Positions 12,171 to 27,399 of a stretch of 64,000 bases of DNA are shown piece by piece. The translations under genes were made by a program, and so were the position numbers. The notes under the pieces are model-generated. The model searched no databases. It was not told where the DNA came from and worked only from the letters and a program-made list of their open reading frames with translations. Source of the DNA: Cynocephalus volans (taxonomy: Eukaryota > Chordata > Mammalia > Dermoptera > Cynocephalidae). The DNA is taken from contig NC_084472.1 in NCBI RefSeq assembly GCF_027409185.1, positions 92,768,427 to 92,832,426 on the forward strand, read 5' to 3'. How positions within the stretch are numbered: the first letter of the stretch is position 1; each line of letters begins with the position of its first letter.

Positions 12171-13231
12171 TAGAAATATTTTTATCACTTAAAATTTTTT
12201 TTTCTATGTAGTACTCTCAAATACTCTTGGTGAGAAAACAAATTAGTCATTTTCCTGGAGATATAAACCTACGAAACAAGCAAGTCGAGAGAGGAAGGGT
12301 TGAAAATCACTTCACTACAAAGCCTTCTCTTCTGCTCGAGCCCTCAGTGCCTTGAACTCACACCATTCCCAGTCCCTGCAACACAACTTAGCTCTTAATA
12401 ATGAATTACCTTTAATTCTTATGTTAGGTTTGTTCCCCAATTATGTGGCAAATTTCCTAAAGATAATGACTTTTTTATAAAGCCTTGTTTTACACAGAGC
12501 TAAACTCAAGCTCCCAACATTGTTTCCTTCTTTCCAAATGTTCCTCGAAATCTCTCATCTCCTTTATTTGTAATTCTTTTTAGTCATTTTAGAATGCATA
12601 GAAAACAAAAAAGCAAAATCAAGTATTCATGTTTTACTGAGATATTTCTGTTTATTTTTATAAGCAGGGGAAAAATAAAGCTGTTTATTTTGGAAGGAGA
12701 AGTTGTTTGCTTTTCAGAGTGGAAATGAACATATAAAAATGATAGCATCAAAATACCTATATCAAAATGTCAAGTGCCCTCTGTAGGACACTAGAGTAGT
12801 GAATTACTGAAATATTGTCAGTTGCATTTCTCTCACCCCCACTGATGTAAACAGCAAGGGCAACAAGGAAATCTGGAAAGATCTTATTCCTTAAAAGAAA
12901 AAAAAAAAAAAATCCCAAACAAATACCACAGAGGTCCTTAGTAAGCATCTTTCATTCAGAAATCACTATTATCCTATTATTAGTAGAATGCATGATTTCC
13001 ATTTTTGAATCCAAAGCCCAAGAATAATTCTGCATAATAAATAATAACTGAGGCCATCTAGTTAAGGATGACTGTGGCAAGACCGCATTGGGGAAAAGTA
13101 GTTTACAAATACTGTTAATACCTACAGATAGTAAAGAATTGTTTTAGCCAAAGCTAATACATAAAAACAAATTATTCCAGGTATGGCAATGCACCAGGGA
13201 AAATAGGATTTGTTGGACTGAAGTTCTTAAC
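12171..13231. other. Unassigned intergenic DNA
   Basis: No gene or named repeat is recognised. An A-run of about 16 lies near 12897-12912. Confidence 0.3.
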
Positions 13232-13330
13232 CTAAGGTCTGAATATTGGTGTCCCCCAAAATTCAAATGTTGAAGCCTAATAGTATTAAGAGGTGGGCCC
13301 TTTCAGAAGGTAATTAATTGGTATTGCCTG
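13232..13330 (+). repeat. MLT1 LTR fragment
   Basis: Only the 5' part of the LTR is present: GGTGTCCCCCAAAATTCAAA, TGTTGAAGCCTAATAGTATT and AAGAGGTGGGCCCTTTCAGA. The match stops abruptly near 13330. Confidence 0.75.
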
Positions 13331-13844
13331 GGTTCTTGTTTATCATAGCTTTCCTTATCACCGTCATCCCTAGAATTGGCTACTGATACTCTCAGCTCCA
13401 GCTTCATGCCCCTTTTCCTTGGTTTCCAAACTTGATCTCTCCAACCAGTGTTGATATAAGTGGAAACATGGATAAAATTAGCTTGAATCAGGAAACATCT
13501 CCAAAATGTTATAGTCTATGGTCAATGTTCGGATAGGGATACTTCATTGGGAATGTTGACTCATAGAATATACTATGGGAGGAAAATTGTCATGGAATCA
13601 AGGGGTAGAGACTTGTTTTTTAAGATGGTAGATAGGCATCGTCTCTCTCCTTTGATTAATTCCAGTTTCTTTCTCTTAAGACTCAAAACTTCTCCCATGA
13701 CTTCATTTGTATTAAATTGGTTCACTTCCCTCAGACCTCTTTTCTACCTCTGTATTTTTATATCAAGGTCTGTACTGAGAATATAAGTGAATGACAAATG
13801 TGTATTTAATGATAGGTATATATACATTCCTTGCAAGGCAATCT

Positions 13845-14010
13845 GTTAAGAAACTTGGATGCTAGTTCTGTTTACCAAGTATGTGCTGGGTGATCATGAA
13901 CAGGTTATCTAACTTCTATGGCTCTTAGATTTTTTCATCTGTGAAATAAAGGGACTTAACTAAGTTATTCCTAAAATCTATTTCTATTCTAAAATCCTAC
14001 AAGTTCTTGG
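13845..14010 (+). repeat. MIR SINE fragment
   Basis: The order CCAAGTATGTGCTGGGTGAT, AGGTTATCTAACTTCTATGG, TTTTTTCATCTGTGAAATAA matches the MIR core in plus orientation, with a decayed 3' part. Confidence 0.6.
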
Positions 14011-15229
14011 AAACTTTCAAATTTTGAGGGGTTACAGGATTTTCTTATTTTGGTCATATTCCAATAGTCATGAGAGAGTAGAGGTTTCCTTGTTACTATT
14101 ATCACAAGGAATTAATAAACTATGGAGATACAGCAACCATGCAGTTAGCAACTGCTCAAGAATAGAACTAAACCTATACATGTTAGTAAATTTTCTGGAG
14201 TCTTGGAAAACATTTGTGTAAATAAGATCACACTTTGAGTAATTTAGAAAAGCTTTCAGTTTATAACATTCCTTGTTAATCTACAAGCTAATGAAAATTT
14301 CCAAACCTTATGATTATAAAGCACAAGAAGACTGAGTGTATGTCAATCTGGTGTTCAGAGACCACCATCATTAAGGTGATATTTTTGGATAGGCGCTGTC
14401 TTGGGAATATAAAAGTACATTTTAAAGTTTTAGTTAATTGCTAAAGGTCCACGCTAATTAATACCATCAAATTGCATTTTTATTCTGCTAATATTTAATT
14501 TTCATGATAGAAAATTATCTGGCATGAGTCAGATGTTGTGGTAGGGTCAATTTTGAAATTCTGCCAGGCATAAAAAAGCATTCTGCTCTCTAGCTTAATT
14601 TGCCTGGCCAGTGTTTGTATAGCTTACCAGGATTAATCTTGTCATTTTTGGCTGAAAGAGCAGATTTTCACCCACATACAGAGTCTTAGCTATATTTGTT
14701 TTTTTCCAAACAGGGCCAACTGTTAATTTTTTAAGAGCGGGTAATACGTGCATGCACATAATACAGAATTTGAAAGACGAAATATCTAGCAAAGATAGCT
14801 CCTGGAAAAAAATAAAATAAAATAAAATAAAGGAAGACAAAATAATTTACAATAAAAAATAATCTCTCTCTCATACCAATCCCTAGCTACCCAGTCTCCC
14901 TCCAGTTCACATAACTTTGGCAAACTGAGATCAGTTTACAACTCTTTATTGTTTTTGTAACCTCTTGGAAAATCATAAAAACTGAAAAATGTGGCAGCAT
15001 TTTTAACCCCGATCTGTTTTCCTAAATAAGTCACATTCTCTGAAGTTTCTATGACTTTTCTTAATTTAAGATCGGCTTATATCTCACTTTATAAATAAAT
15101 CTCAAGGTGCCATTTATTCTTTTAATAATCACTTCTTGTCACTTCAGGAAATCATCTGCTTCAGAACTTAAAGTGAATATATTCCTTTTTTCTTGTTTGT
15201 AAGCTATGGTAGTTTCTAAGTTTTAAATA
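14011..15229. other. Unassigned AT-rich DNA with AAAAT microsatellite
   Basis: An AAAAT-unit microsatellite lies at about 14808-14832. The rest shows no coding frame of note and no repeat I can name with confidence. Confidence 0.35.
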
Positions 15230-16020
15230 AATTTTCTATTTTAGAATAGTTTTAGGTTTACAGCAAAGTTGGAAATATAGTAGAGAGACCCTATATACCC
15301 ACACCCAGTTTTCCCTATTGTTTTCATCTTACATGATGATGATGTATTTGTCACAACTAAAGACCAACATTAATATGTCACTATTTACTGAATTCCACAC
15401 TTTATTCCATTTCACTCGTTTTTCCCTATGTTTTTTTTTCTGTTCTGGGATGTTATCAGGATACAACATTACATTTAGTGGTCACGTATCCTTAGATGAA
15501 TGTGGTTTGGGATGATTTGTCAGACTTGCCACGCTTTTGATAACCTTGGTGGTTTTCAGGAGTAATGGCTATGCATTTTGTACAAAGTTTTTCTTGATTT
15601 GATGTTTTTCTCATGACTACACTGAAGTTATGGGTTGTGGGGTAGAGTATCACAAAGATGAAAGAAATATCATTCTTATATCATATCCAGGGTACAGCTA
15701 TCAATAAGAATGATCACTAATGATGCTAACCTTGATCACCTGGATGAGAAAGTGTTTATTAGGTTTCTCCACTGTCAAATTACCACTATTCCTACCTTTT
15801 CATACACTGACATTGAGAACAAGTCACTAAACACAACCCACACTCAAGAGGGAAAAGAATTTGGGTCCACCTCACAGAGGCGGGATTATTTACATAAATT
15901 ATTTGGAATTTTCTAGGGAGGTTTGTCTCTTCTCCACCTTCGTATACTTCATTAATAGGGTCTTTTTTATATATGTTAGGAAAAACTGCCTACATCTAAA
16001 CATTTTAATCTGAAGTATTT
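15230..16020 (-). repeat. Old L1 3' region
   Basis: This follows an L1M 3' region in antisense: TAGTTTTAGGTTTACAGCAA, ACATTACATTTAGTGGTCAC, GATGTTTTTCTCATGACTAC, TGATGCTAACCTTGATCACC and TTAGGTTTCTCCACTGTCAA occur in the expected order. All frames are broken. Confidence 0.75.
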
Positions 16021-16248
16021 CCATTAACATTTTAGATAAAATTAAACGAATTTAATTAAATAAGTTAAAATGAAAGTAAATGCTAACAGCTGTTAACTGT
16101 TCCTTCGTTTAACTAGTTTGCATTGAACATTCTTATATGAGCTCCGCTGTTAGTTACCTCATATACACAACATGGCACACTGAATGCTCATGACGGAGCT
16201 TATGGTCTAATAGACAATCACAATATGGTGTGATTGATGACCAGCTGA

Positions 16249-16391
<143 letters not shown>

Positions 16392-16789
16392 CAAAGCAGC
16401 CTACAGGACTTCTACACAGGAGGAGCTTAGGGTCAGCAAACATCTCAAAAGGAAGGAAATACCAGGCAGTTTAAATTGTGTTTGTGTAGATCTTTACATG
16501 ATATTGCACAAATGTCTACTGATATTTGAATAGGGAGAGAATAGGTCCCTCCTAGCACTATAACTTTGTGGATTGGCAATTTGGCCAAAAAACAAACAAA
16601 CAAACAAACAAAATACAAATAGTCTTTGGGAACTGATATAAATTGTTTGACACCAATGCCACCGCCAGGTGCCATCTGATCTTAGATGAATAACTTTTAC
16701 TCCCTGAGCTTGACTTTCCTTATTTTCTCAGGGTTTTTATGAATTTCAAGCTAAGTCAGCAATAATGGATACATATTTTTCGCATTCCT
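16392..16789. other. Unassigned, with AAAC microsatellite
   Basis: A short run of AAAC units lies at about 16590-16612. Nothing else is recognised. Confidence 0.4.
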
Positions 16790-17306
16790 TGTGCATGCAC
16801 CTTTGCAATGTGGTTTTACATCTTCTCCCATCAATAGATGAAGTCCATTTTTCTATCCCTTCAACCCAGGCTTGACCACATGTGACTTGCCTTTTGATAA
16901 TGGGAAATTCAGGATGAAGAGGCTTAAAGAGAATTTGTGTTGGGGTTTGCTTTCTCAGTGTTTCTGTAACCCTGCTGGCATGTGAACAGAGTTGAGTCTT
17001 TTTGCTGGAGGATGAGACTAGGGGAGGAAAACTTAGCTACCCTAGCCAATAGATAGCCACTTCTGGATAGGTGAGTGAGACCATCTGGGTAAACCAGTGC
17101 CCAGCAAGTCCACTGACTGACCACAGAATTGACAACTGACAACAAATACACGAGTGAGCCTTGCCAAAAGCAGCAGAAAAAGTGTCTTGATGAGCCCATC
17201 TCAAAATGATCATCTATGGAATCATTAGCTCAATAAATGATTGTTGTGTTGGGACACTGAGTTTTGGAATGGTTTATCACACAACAATGGATAACAGATA
17301 AAGACA
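16790..17306 (+). repeat. Old MLT1-type LTR
   Basis: The 3' end is diagnostic: CAATAAATGATTGTTGTGTT, CACTGAGTTTTGGAATGGTT and ATCACACAACAATGGATAAC resemble the polyadenylation and terminal blocks of older MLT1 LTRs. The 5' boundary is unclear. Confidence 0.6.
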
Positions 17307-19160
17307 CATATACATCTAGGATGGTGGCGGGAACACAGTAAATGTTCCTAGTTCATGGATAATGCTGTGGTTTTGTTTTTCTTTGAGAAGTTAGATAGCT
17401 GTACCCACCTAAGTCTAAAATGATAAGGATATTCCTAAACAGCCACTAGTTTGTCCCCAAAAGTCTCTTTCATGTTCATCTGGTCTCCTACAAAACCTTG
17501 ACTAGTGGGGTTCACAGTCTGATGATTACCCCATGTAACCTATTTTCCTATCATCAAACAATTGCATATGTGCGTGTTTGGGGTAGGGAGTGCTTTCACA
17601 CTCTAAAACCCTTTTTCTATGGTGAAATTGATCTGGTTGTTTTCCTCCAAAGATGAAATATGTTTTTGTTGATCCCGGTCTAGAGTTCAACAAGTGACTC
17701 TGATCACGAACGTATCATAGTTGGTCACTGTGATTAGAACAAGAAAATGCTGTGATTTTTCTCTGCAACAGTAAGGCTGACTTTTCCTGAAAATCAAAGT
17801 TCTTCCCAATGAAAGGAAAAGGTGCACTGGGTGATTCCTATTACTAAGAATAACATGGATCCAGAAGGTAAATATATCATTCAATAATTCAGTACACATC
17901 ATTGGGTCACCATTGGGGATATAATAACAAATGCCCTACTCTGAATCCTCTGGAGTTAAATTGAGGGTTTAGGATACAAAACCCATAAAAAATTGGCAGT
18001 TGTATCATGACATGCCATGGTGATAAGTCTATGAACAGAACAGATGGGAACCCGTATATCAAGTAAAATTTCAAAGGTTCCCCAGTACACGCCTCCTGCT
18101 TGTTCTAACATGATTGCCATTGCTTGGAATGTTGTTAGTGTTCTTCATGGGGACACCATGAGGAAGATGTCAGATCATGTTACAGCCTGACCTTGTGGTG
18201 GGAAGCATATCCAAGATGCAATGAGAAAGTCAGCCCTATAAAGATCAGTGGCAGAGAAAAGAGATGGGCTTTTTGTTTTCTGTTTTTCCCAAAATGAGAG
18301 GATTTGACAACTATCCCCTCTCTGGTAAACTTGGAAGATAAATACCAGGAACTCTAGTTTTCCTGGCAACTACACTGTCTTTTGGTACACAGTTACTTAA
18401 AATATTTTGCATGTCTTGTTGCAGGTGCTACTTGAGCAAACCTTAAAGGAAATAGTTCTACTTCTCAAGCTAATTGCTTATATACATTCTCTCTCACCTC
18501 TGCCCAAACCAAAAAATACAGAAATACCCAACAACCAATCACAAGTAAACATTATTAAAATAATAGATTATAAGTTAGACTGAAGGAATCAACAGGCTCA
18601 TAGGATTTAAATATCACTCTTCCTAGGTTTACACTTTCAATTTTTAAATCCTGGTACTTTCTCCTTTTGCTGGGTTCTTCTGCTTTGCTGTGATGAAAGG
18701 CAAATCCCATGGGAAAATCCATGTGGAGCAGACAATAAAGGTGGCTGCATTCAACTGGATTCCGAGGACCGAGAAGTTCTGCAGTGCCCTGCAGGTGCTA
18801 AACTCTCAGGACATGAATGTTTATTAAGTTGTTTGTATGTAGCTCCTTAATATACAGGACTGTTAGGTGTTTCTTTTATGTAAGAGTGCTTCAAAGAAAA
18901 AACTACTGAGACACTAAAGGCACCCGGACGTGAGAAAATTTAGGAGATACACCTGTTAAGGATTTTGGGCTTATTTCAAGTGTTACAGGAAGCTATGAAA
19001 AGATTTTAAACAGAGACAGTGACATGGACGCTTTAATATTTTCTAGTAAAATGGTATTTTAAAAATCTAAACATTTTATCTGAAGTGATTTTTGTTTTCA
19101 TTTACTTGTTCAGTTATCACAGTGTGTTAGGTTTAAATTTTAAAACTTTAATTAAGGGCT
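17307..19160. other. Unassigned intergenic DNA
   Basis: I see no convincing gene in this 1.85 kb. The segment 17900-18400 is less AT-rich, with CCTATAAAGATC at about 18236, and could be a decayed LTR. That is only a guess. Confidence 0.3.
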
Positions 19161-19428
19161 TGTATGGTCCATTTCAGTTGCTTATAACAAAATGCCTGGA
19201 ACTGGGCAATTTATAAAAAAATGAAATTTATTGCTTACAGTTTTGGAGGCTGGGAAGTCCAAAGTCCAGGAAACACACCTGGTGAGGGTCTTCTTTGGTG
19301 GCGTCTTTATAGCAGTGGAGGGTCTCACATGGCAGGGGATGGCAGAGCAAAGAGAGAGAGACTCTCACCTGCTCTCCTTTTGGGGCCCTCGGTACCATGC
19401 CTCTGACCACCATTATTAATCTATTCAC
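19161..19428 (-). repeat. MST-type MaLR LTR, truncated
   Basis: Reverse-complement MST blocks are visible: CTGGGCAATTTATAAAAAAA, CAGTTTTGGAGGCTGGGAAG and GGAGGGTCTCACATGGCAGG. The match ends near 19428, directly before an AAAT microsatellite. Confidence 0.75.
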
Positions 19429-19430
19429 TA

Positions 19431-19466
19431 CAAAAAAATAAAAATAAATAAATAAATAAATAAATA
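19431..19466. repeat. AAAT microsatellite
   Basis: The segment is A-rich and passes into perfect AAAT units. Confidence 0.95.
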
Positions 19467-20165
19467 TCACTCTTCTTCAGAAATCTAGATATTCATTTAT
19501 TCTCATCCTGTTATGTGTCTGTGTTTTGCATGAGTTTACTAGCTAAAATTCAACTTATTTTAATGAAAAGGGAGCAGGATCTCCCCTCACTCCTGCAACA
19601 GTTAGTTAAGAACTAGTTAAAATTCATTACATGCCCAAGAAATTAGTGAAAGTGATAAAGTAATTGAGATCTAAGCAGCTGCAAAAGCTAATAAGCTAGA
19701 ATACAGAGGGTGGGGATATAAGAGGTATAGATTAAGAACAGATATGAAGTTTACCCTATCCTGTCTGCGATGATGTCCATAAATTATACACAAAGTTGAG
19801 TATTTTTTTTTAACTTGTCTAAATCTACTTTTATTTAAATATAAAACCGAAATACTTCTCAGGTTGTATTTTAAAGGTGAGTTTAAAATTTAAGCAAACA
19901 AACATAAAAAAAATCCTCAAAAATAATGCTTGAAATATTAGCTACAGAAAGAATTTTACACCCACTGATCAGAAAAAAACACATTAATTTTTCAAGCACA
20001 CATGGAATATTAAAACAAAATATGTCCATGTGCCAGGACACCAAGAAAATTCTGAAGATTCATATTATACAAATGATGATCTGCTGATGGAACTGCAAAT
20101 TTAAAATCATTAACAGATGATTGATTTAAAATATTATGTCTGGGAAATTAACAACATGCTATTGA
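19467..20165. other. Unassigned AT-rich DNA
   Basis: No gene or nameable repeat is seen between the microsatellite and the RWDD4 retrocopy. Confidence 0.35.
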
Positions 20166-20176
20166 AAAACACCTGA

Positions 20177-21225
<1,049 letters not shown>

Positions 21226-21262
21226 AAAACACCTGAGCAAAATAAGAATCGTTTTGAAGAAT

Positions 21263-21366
21263 TTTTTTTCCCCCCCTGGGTGGCTGGCTGGTTCAGGGAA
21301 TCCAAACCCTTGACCTTGGTGTTACAAGGTTGTGTGTGCTGTAACCAATTTAGCTAACTGGCCAGA
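21263..21366 (-). repeat. tRNA-Ile-derived SINE
   Basis: The reverse strand reads GCCAGTTAGCTAAATTGGTTA, then TAACACCAAGGTCAAGGGTT and GGATTCCCTGAACCAGCCAG, the tRNA-like head and the CCAGCCAGCCACC-type end. The left end, corresponding to the tail, is T- and C-rich. Confidence 0.85.
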
Positions 21367-22508
<1,142 letters not shown>

Positions 22509-22822
22509 GGGGATTGTTGATATGAGATATTTTCCTTTCCCTTTCCAGACCAGGCTGACAGATAGAAATTGACTAACACAGTCCAGCTTCTGTTCTTTTT
22601 CTTTCAAAAAGAATAAGAAAATTTTCCCTATAATGTAATACACAGCTTGTCTAAGTAATTTAGCCTCCAGCACGTGCTGAAATATTTCTGATTCTCAAAA
22701 TGATTTGATTTTTAGAGAGTTAGATAGGGATCAGCCAGGTCCTTAATTTTTTTCTCCCAATTCTTATTTTGAAAATGTTCAAACCTACAGAAAAGCTGCA
22801 AATAGTCCAATGAATATCCATT

Positions 22823-23212
22823 GTTACAGGTTGAACTGTGTCACTTCAAAATTCATATGTGGCAGTTCTAAATGCAATACCTCAGAATGTGACTGTTTTT
22901 GAAGATAAGGTCTTTGAAAAAGTGATGAAATTAAAACAAGGCCATTCGTATGGGGTCCTACTCCAATCTGACTGTTGTCCTTATGAGAAGAGGAAATCTG
23001 GACACACACAAAGACACTAAGGGACATATGCCCAATGGGATGACCATGTGAAGAGGCAGCAAGAGCTGGAGAGAAGCCTCGGAGAAAACAAAACCTGCTG
23101 ACACCTTGATCTTGGACTTCCATCCTCCAGAACTGTAAGAAAATAAATGTCTCTCATTAAAGCCACCCAGTCTATGGTAGTTTATTATGGCAGCCAAAGC
23201 AAACTGATACAC
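22823..23212 (+). repeat. MLT1-type LTR inserted in L1
   Basis: MLT1 blocks in order: TTCAAAATTCATATGTGGCA, ATACCTCAGAATGTGACTGT, CCTTGATCTTGGACTTCCAT, CCTCCAGAACTGTAAGAAAA and GCCACCCAGTCTATGGTAGT, ending near AAACTGATACAC. The LTR is near full length. Confidence 0.88.
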
Positions 23213-23263
23213 CCATATACCTTTCATATAGATACACAAACTGTTAACATTTTGACATACTTG

Positions 23264-23371
23264 TACAGTCTCTCTCTCCACACACAAACAAACACACATA
23301 TAGTAACATATAGAGTATACACACACAGATTCACACACATTACGCATACATGCATACATGCACACGCGTAT
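23264..23371. repeat. CA-rich simple repeat
   Basis: An imperfect mixture of CA, CATA and CATG units. The overlapping open frames are artefacts. Confidence 0.85.
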
Positions 23372-24519
23372 GTATAGCACACTTTTGGCAAGGGCAGGGG
23401 GAAAGGGTGAACCATCTGAATGTTAGCTGTAGGCACCATACCATTCTTCCTCTAACTACTTCAGTGGGCACCTCCCAAGGGTCAGTACACTGTCTTATAA
23501 AACCACATTTCTAGTTTCACATTTAGGAAATATAAAGAGTGATATAATACATTTATCAAACATATAGTCATAATTAAACTTTCCCATTAGTCCTAATATA
23601 GCTAGATTTTTTGTTGTTTTTCCTCAAACCCAAAATTTAATCAAGGCACACACATTGCATTTAATTGCCAAGTCTCTTTAATCTTTTGTAATCTAGATAG
23701 TTATCCAGGTGTTTTTAAAGTCTTTCATGACATTAATCTTTTTAAAGAGCAATTGTTTTGCAAAACGTTTCTCAGTTTGAATTGTCTGATGGTTGCTTCT
23801 TCATTAGATTCAGGTACAACATTTCTGGCAGGAATATCACATAGATGATGCTGTGTCCTTCTCGTCGTTGTCATATCGGGAAGTGTACAATATTTGTCCT
23901 ATTATTGAGGATGTCAAATTTGACTATTTGGTTAAAATGGTGTCTTCCACATCTCACCATTAAAAAATACTCTTTTATTTTTTCAATTAATAAGTTATTG
24001 TTTCGTTGATAATTTGATACTGTGTGAATATTGTATTCTCTGACAATCTTTTACTCAATGGTTTTAGGTCACTGATGATTCTTGTCAGAATCAATTATTA
24101 TGGTGATGACTGTAATATGGTGATTTTATAGAAAAAAATTACTATTTGGAATTTTTCTTCAAAAAAGAACTTTCCCTATTCTCCCTTCCCTTTTTATTTT
24201 TCTGGCAATGTGGACTCATGGATTTATTTTATTAAGATTTTCTAATATGCCCCTATCATTATCCATTTGGATGCTCAAATTGTCCCAAATTTCACAAGTG
24301 GGCATGCTTTTAAGTTGACTCCCATATCCTTGTGACATGTCCCTATAGGTTTTTGAGCCACGTTCTTGATTCCTGGCACAAGAAGATGTTTGTTCAAAAC
24401 AGTATACAATAAATAGCAAGTTTTTCATTTTGTTGTTATGTCTGTTAAGTACACTTTAACTTAGAAGAGTAGTCCCTCTTTATTTTAAAATCATATTGAC
24501 ATATTAAAGAGATGGGCCT

Positions 24520-24638
24520 GGGGCTGACCTGTTAGCTCAGCTGGTTAGAGACTATGTTATAACACCAAGGTCAAGGGTTCAGATCTCCACGCTGGCCAGC
24601 CACTGTAAAAAATAAAAAATAAAAAAATAATTTAAAAA
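24520..24638 (+). repeat. tRNA-Ile-derived SINE
   Basis: The head GTTAGCTCAGCTGGTTAGAG and the T-arm region ACACCAAGGTCAAGGGTTCA are well kept. CTGGCCAGCCACTG follows, then an A-rich tail with AAAAAT units. The flanks AAAGAGATGGGCC and AAAGAAGCAGGTCC may be a diverged duplication of the target. Confidence 0.92.
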
Positions 24639-25059
24639 GAAGCAGGTCCAGTTCTGATAAGGTTCCAACTTCTAGATTTGCCTGATTGTTTCCTCATAAT
24701 ATCATTTAGCTTTCTTTATCACCTGTGAAAGTGAAACCTAAAGGTTTCATTAGTTACAGGGTAAGTGATTTGGGCAAGAACAGGTCATAAGTTGTACTAT
24801 ACTTTATATCAAATCACATTAGAATATAATATTTAGATGCCCTACTGTTAAATTGAGATGTAATTTCATCATATGTGTGTATAATAAAATGTTTTTTTAA
24901 CCACAGTCACGAAGCTCATTTATTTTTTTATTCAAATGAAATATTATTACCTAGTGATTCACCAATTTCAATGAACATTTTTCATGGCTTCTTGTGAGAA
25001 CACACCTTTAAATATTGGGAAATTGCAAGTAAGAAATGAAGTACCAAAACATTTTGAAA

Positions 25060-25480
25060 TTAGATTCTAAAACTCCGGCATTTTCCTTTGCCCCACCAAC
25101 TTCACATCTAGAAATATTCTACCGACACTTGTCAAGCTAATAATTATAATATATGAAGTCATTCAAGACAGAAATATTTGTAGTCATAAAAATGTAGAAA
25201 CAGCCAAAGGTTTATCAGGAAGAGACTTAATAAACCTAATGTGGAACATTTGTCATATAACTATTATGTAACCATTAGAGACAAGTAGATCTCTGTGTAA
25301 GGATACTGAATACTAATCAAAATTTTAATGAGGAAGGCAAGTTTCAGAACCTTATATATAGTAAAATTCCATTTATGTTTAAAAATAAAATAACTGAATA
25401 AATGATAAGAGAATATCTGGAAACATATACGGGAAACTTTTATAAGAAAATGTTAGAGAATAACTATGACAAAGTTAGAC
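25060..25480 (+). repeat. Old L1 3' UTR (L1MC-like)
   Basis: Follows the L1MC pattern: ATCTAGAAATATTCTACCGA, CATTTGTCATATAACTATTA, GTAACCATTAGAGACAAGTA and AATTCCATTTATGTTTAAAA. Strongly diverged. Confidence 0.55.
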
Positions 25481-27390
25481 AAGGTTTTCTTTTTAAAGTT
25501 TCCATTTTGAATAAACATTCATTCAGGTTAAGGCCTATTTCTGAATCTTTACATTCATTTTGACTACTTTTCAAGTATATTTTGCATGATGTGTCCACAT
25601 CTGACATCTTCAAAAATTTAAGAATAAGGAACTAGCTTTTGCAGCATTCAGATTATTCATTTGCTATAAGAAAAGCAAACAAGGTATCCTAAGTTTCCAT
25701 CTAAGTGGGTCACCCTTAAGGCATCCTCTGGTCAATCTGAACACAAATATGACTTCAAAATTAAAGACTGACCAAAGTTACCTAATCTTGTTACAGAAAT
25801 ATTGAAGTGCAGAAATCAGAAAACTTCATAAATCAGAGAACATGTATAACACAGAGATGAAAATTACAACAGCAAAAACAAATAAAAGGAGAATAAACAA
25901 GCAAACAATAACAAGAAAATGAACTTCGCTTTATTAGAAGAATCGTCTATACTGAATAACCATGATCATTACCAAAATAATAATAATTAAACTAATAGCA
26001 CACCGCTGGCTAAAGGTTCTTATTTCCCAAAACAATATTATCTGGAGAGAGCGCCTCTTGCATACACTTTTTTTAAAGTATATTCTATTTTGGAGACTCC
26101 CCAATTTAAGATCAGACATATATTGGCAGCTGTTGAATTTCAGGAGAACACTCTTTCCTGTTCGTATATTCTTGTATATGATACATTCTGTTAGCCTGAG
26201 GATCTGCTCGCTCCTTGTATTTCCCAGCAATGTTTTGTGCCTTTCCCTTTGGGAAGCACTTAAGGAGCCACAGACTCCTGGAAGTGGAAAGAGAGCACAA
26301 AAATGCCTCTGGACCTGCAGACAGAATAATTTCCACTGTGCCTGGTGGTTTTTGATTTTCACATTGGATTCACTTTACCTTTCATCAAAGAAAGTGAGAT
26401 TGGTTCGTTTTCATATGATTTTGGTCATCTTCTCCAAATTAACCTAAAGTTTTGTCTGTCAAACAGAAAATTAACATTTACTCACATTAGAAACATGGGA
26501 GCTAGTTTTCCCTTTCTCACAGATATTCTTGAGATATTTGGCAAAAGCTGCCACTACATTCCAAGACTTCTGGTTTGATTATATAGTTTAAACAAACTGA
26601 ACAACTAATTATTTATGGCATCTTCAGATATGACTGACCCACACAACCGTCTTTCTTATTCATTTGTATGGTACATAGAGTTAGCAATAGACAAAACTGC
26701 ACCCTCCTTTTATGTTATATTAGCTCAACTGCAGAGTCACCCAGTGACCCCAGCTATCCCAGGACTGCAAGGTTCAACAACACTGTAATGACTCCAGCCC
26801 CCTCAATGCACCTCCAGCAGGGAAGTTCTACTATGCATTTCTCCTACTCAGATTTCAGTGGACACTTGGAAAGTCACCTAACAAACACTCCATCCATCCG
26901 TATTAATGTAACTTCTTTGTGGTTTAATTTAATAGAATTCACCTCCCCAACCAATCCAATTTCAACACAAAAACAGGTACATTTCTACTTCAGTGAAAAC
27001 GAGGCTATCATGCCTATGCTTTGCTTATCTCTGTGGGCTATTCCATTGTATTCTATCACAAGGACACCAGTCTTTGGGGGGATACATAGACATTATAATG
27101 AAGCAATTAGAAAGCTCTATCAAATAAAAAGGGATTCAATCAACTAAAAACAAGGAGAAGAATCACATTCACTATAGTACTGTGTATAGTGTGTCAAATA
27201 TTATTCCAGCATTTGCAAGCCTCCTGATACACAACAAAGCGCATTCAAGTGAAGGTATTTTAAGGCTCCTAGTTAATGGATCTGCAAGAAATGTGTGAAA
27301 TAAACATTACTAGCTCATTTCTATTTTGACCTCACAATAATCATATAGATTATTGTTTCTACTTTGCTTTCTTGCTGTCTTCCCTTATAG
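25481..27390. other. Low-repeat block with long unexplained open frames
   Basis: No repeat is recognised over about 1.9 kb. Three open frames stand out by length for AT-rich DNA: 25934-26362 (minus, 142 codons), 25962-26447 (plus, 161 codons, overlapping it) and 26668-27147 (plus, 159 codons). None has a domain, signal peptide or composition that I recognise. The two frames that overlap on opposite strands cannot both be meaningful. Chance, or an old decayed insertion, is the likeliest explanation. Confidence 0.35.
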
Positions 27391-27399
27391 TTCACTGCT

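Larger units (their letters stand above)
22710..24440 (-). repeat. Old L1 3' region interrupted by an MLT1 LTR
   Basis: Antisense L1M sequence begins TCTTATTTTGAAAATGTTCA and CTACAGAAAAGCTGCAAATA at 22761-22803. It resumes after the LTR with ACAAACTGTTAACATTTTGA at 23237. Further L1M blocks follow, including ATTGCCAAGTCTCTTTAATC near 23665 and GGACTCATGGATTTATTTTA near 24212. The pieces line up as one element split by the LTR at 22823-23212. Confidence 0.65.

Noticed and set aside
24520-24600. tRNA-like sequences such as GTTAGCTCAGCTGGTTAGAG as true tRNA-Ile genes (here and in the other SINE copies)
   Set aside because: Each is followed by the SINE 3' end and A-rich tail, carries arm mismatches, and several have target-site duplications; none is a functional tRNA gene.
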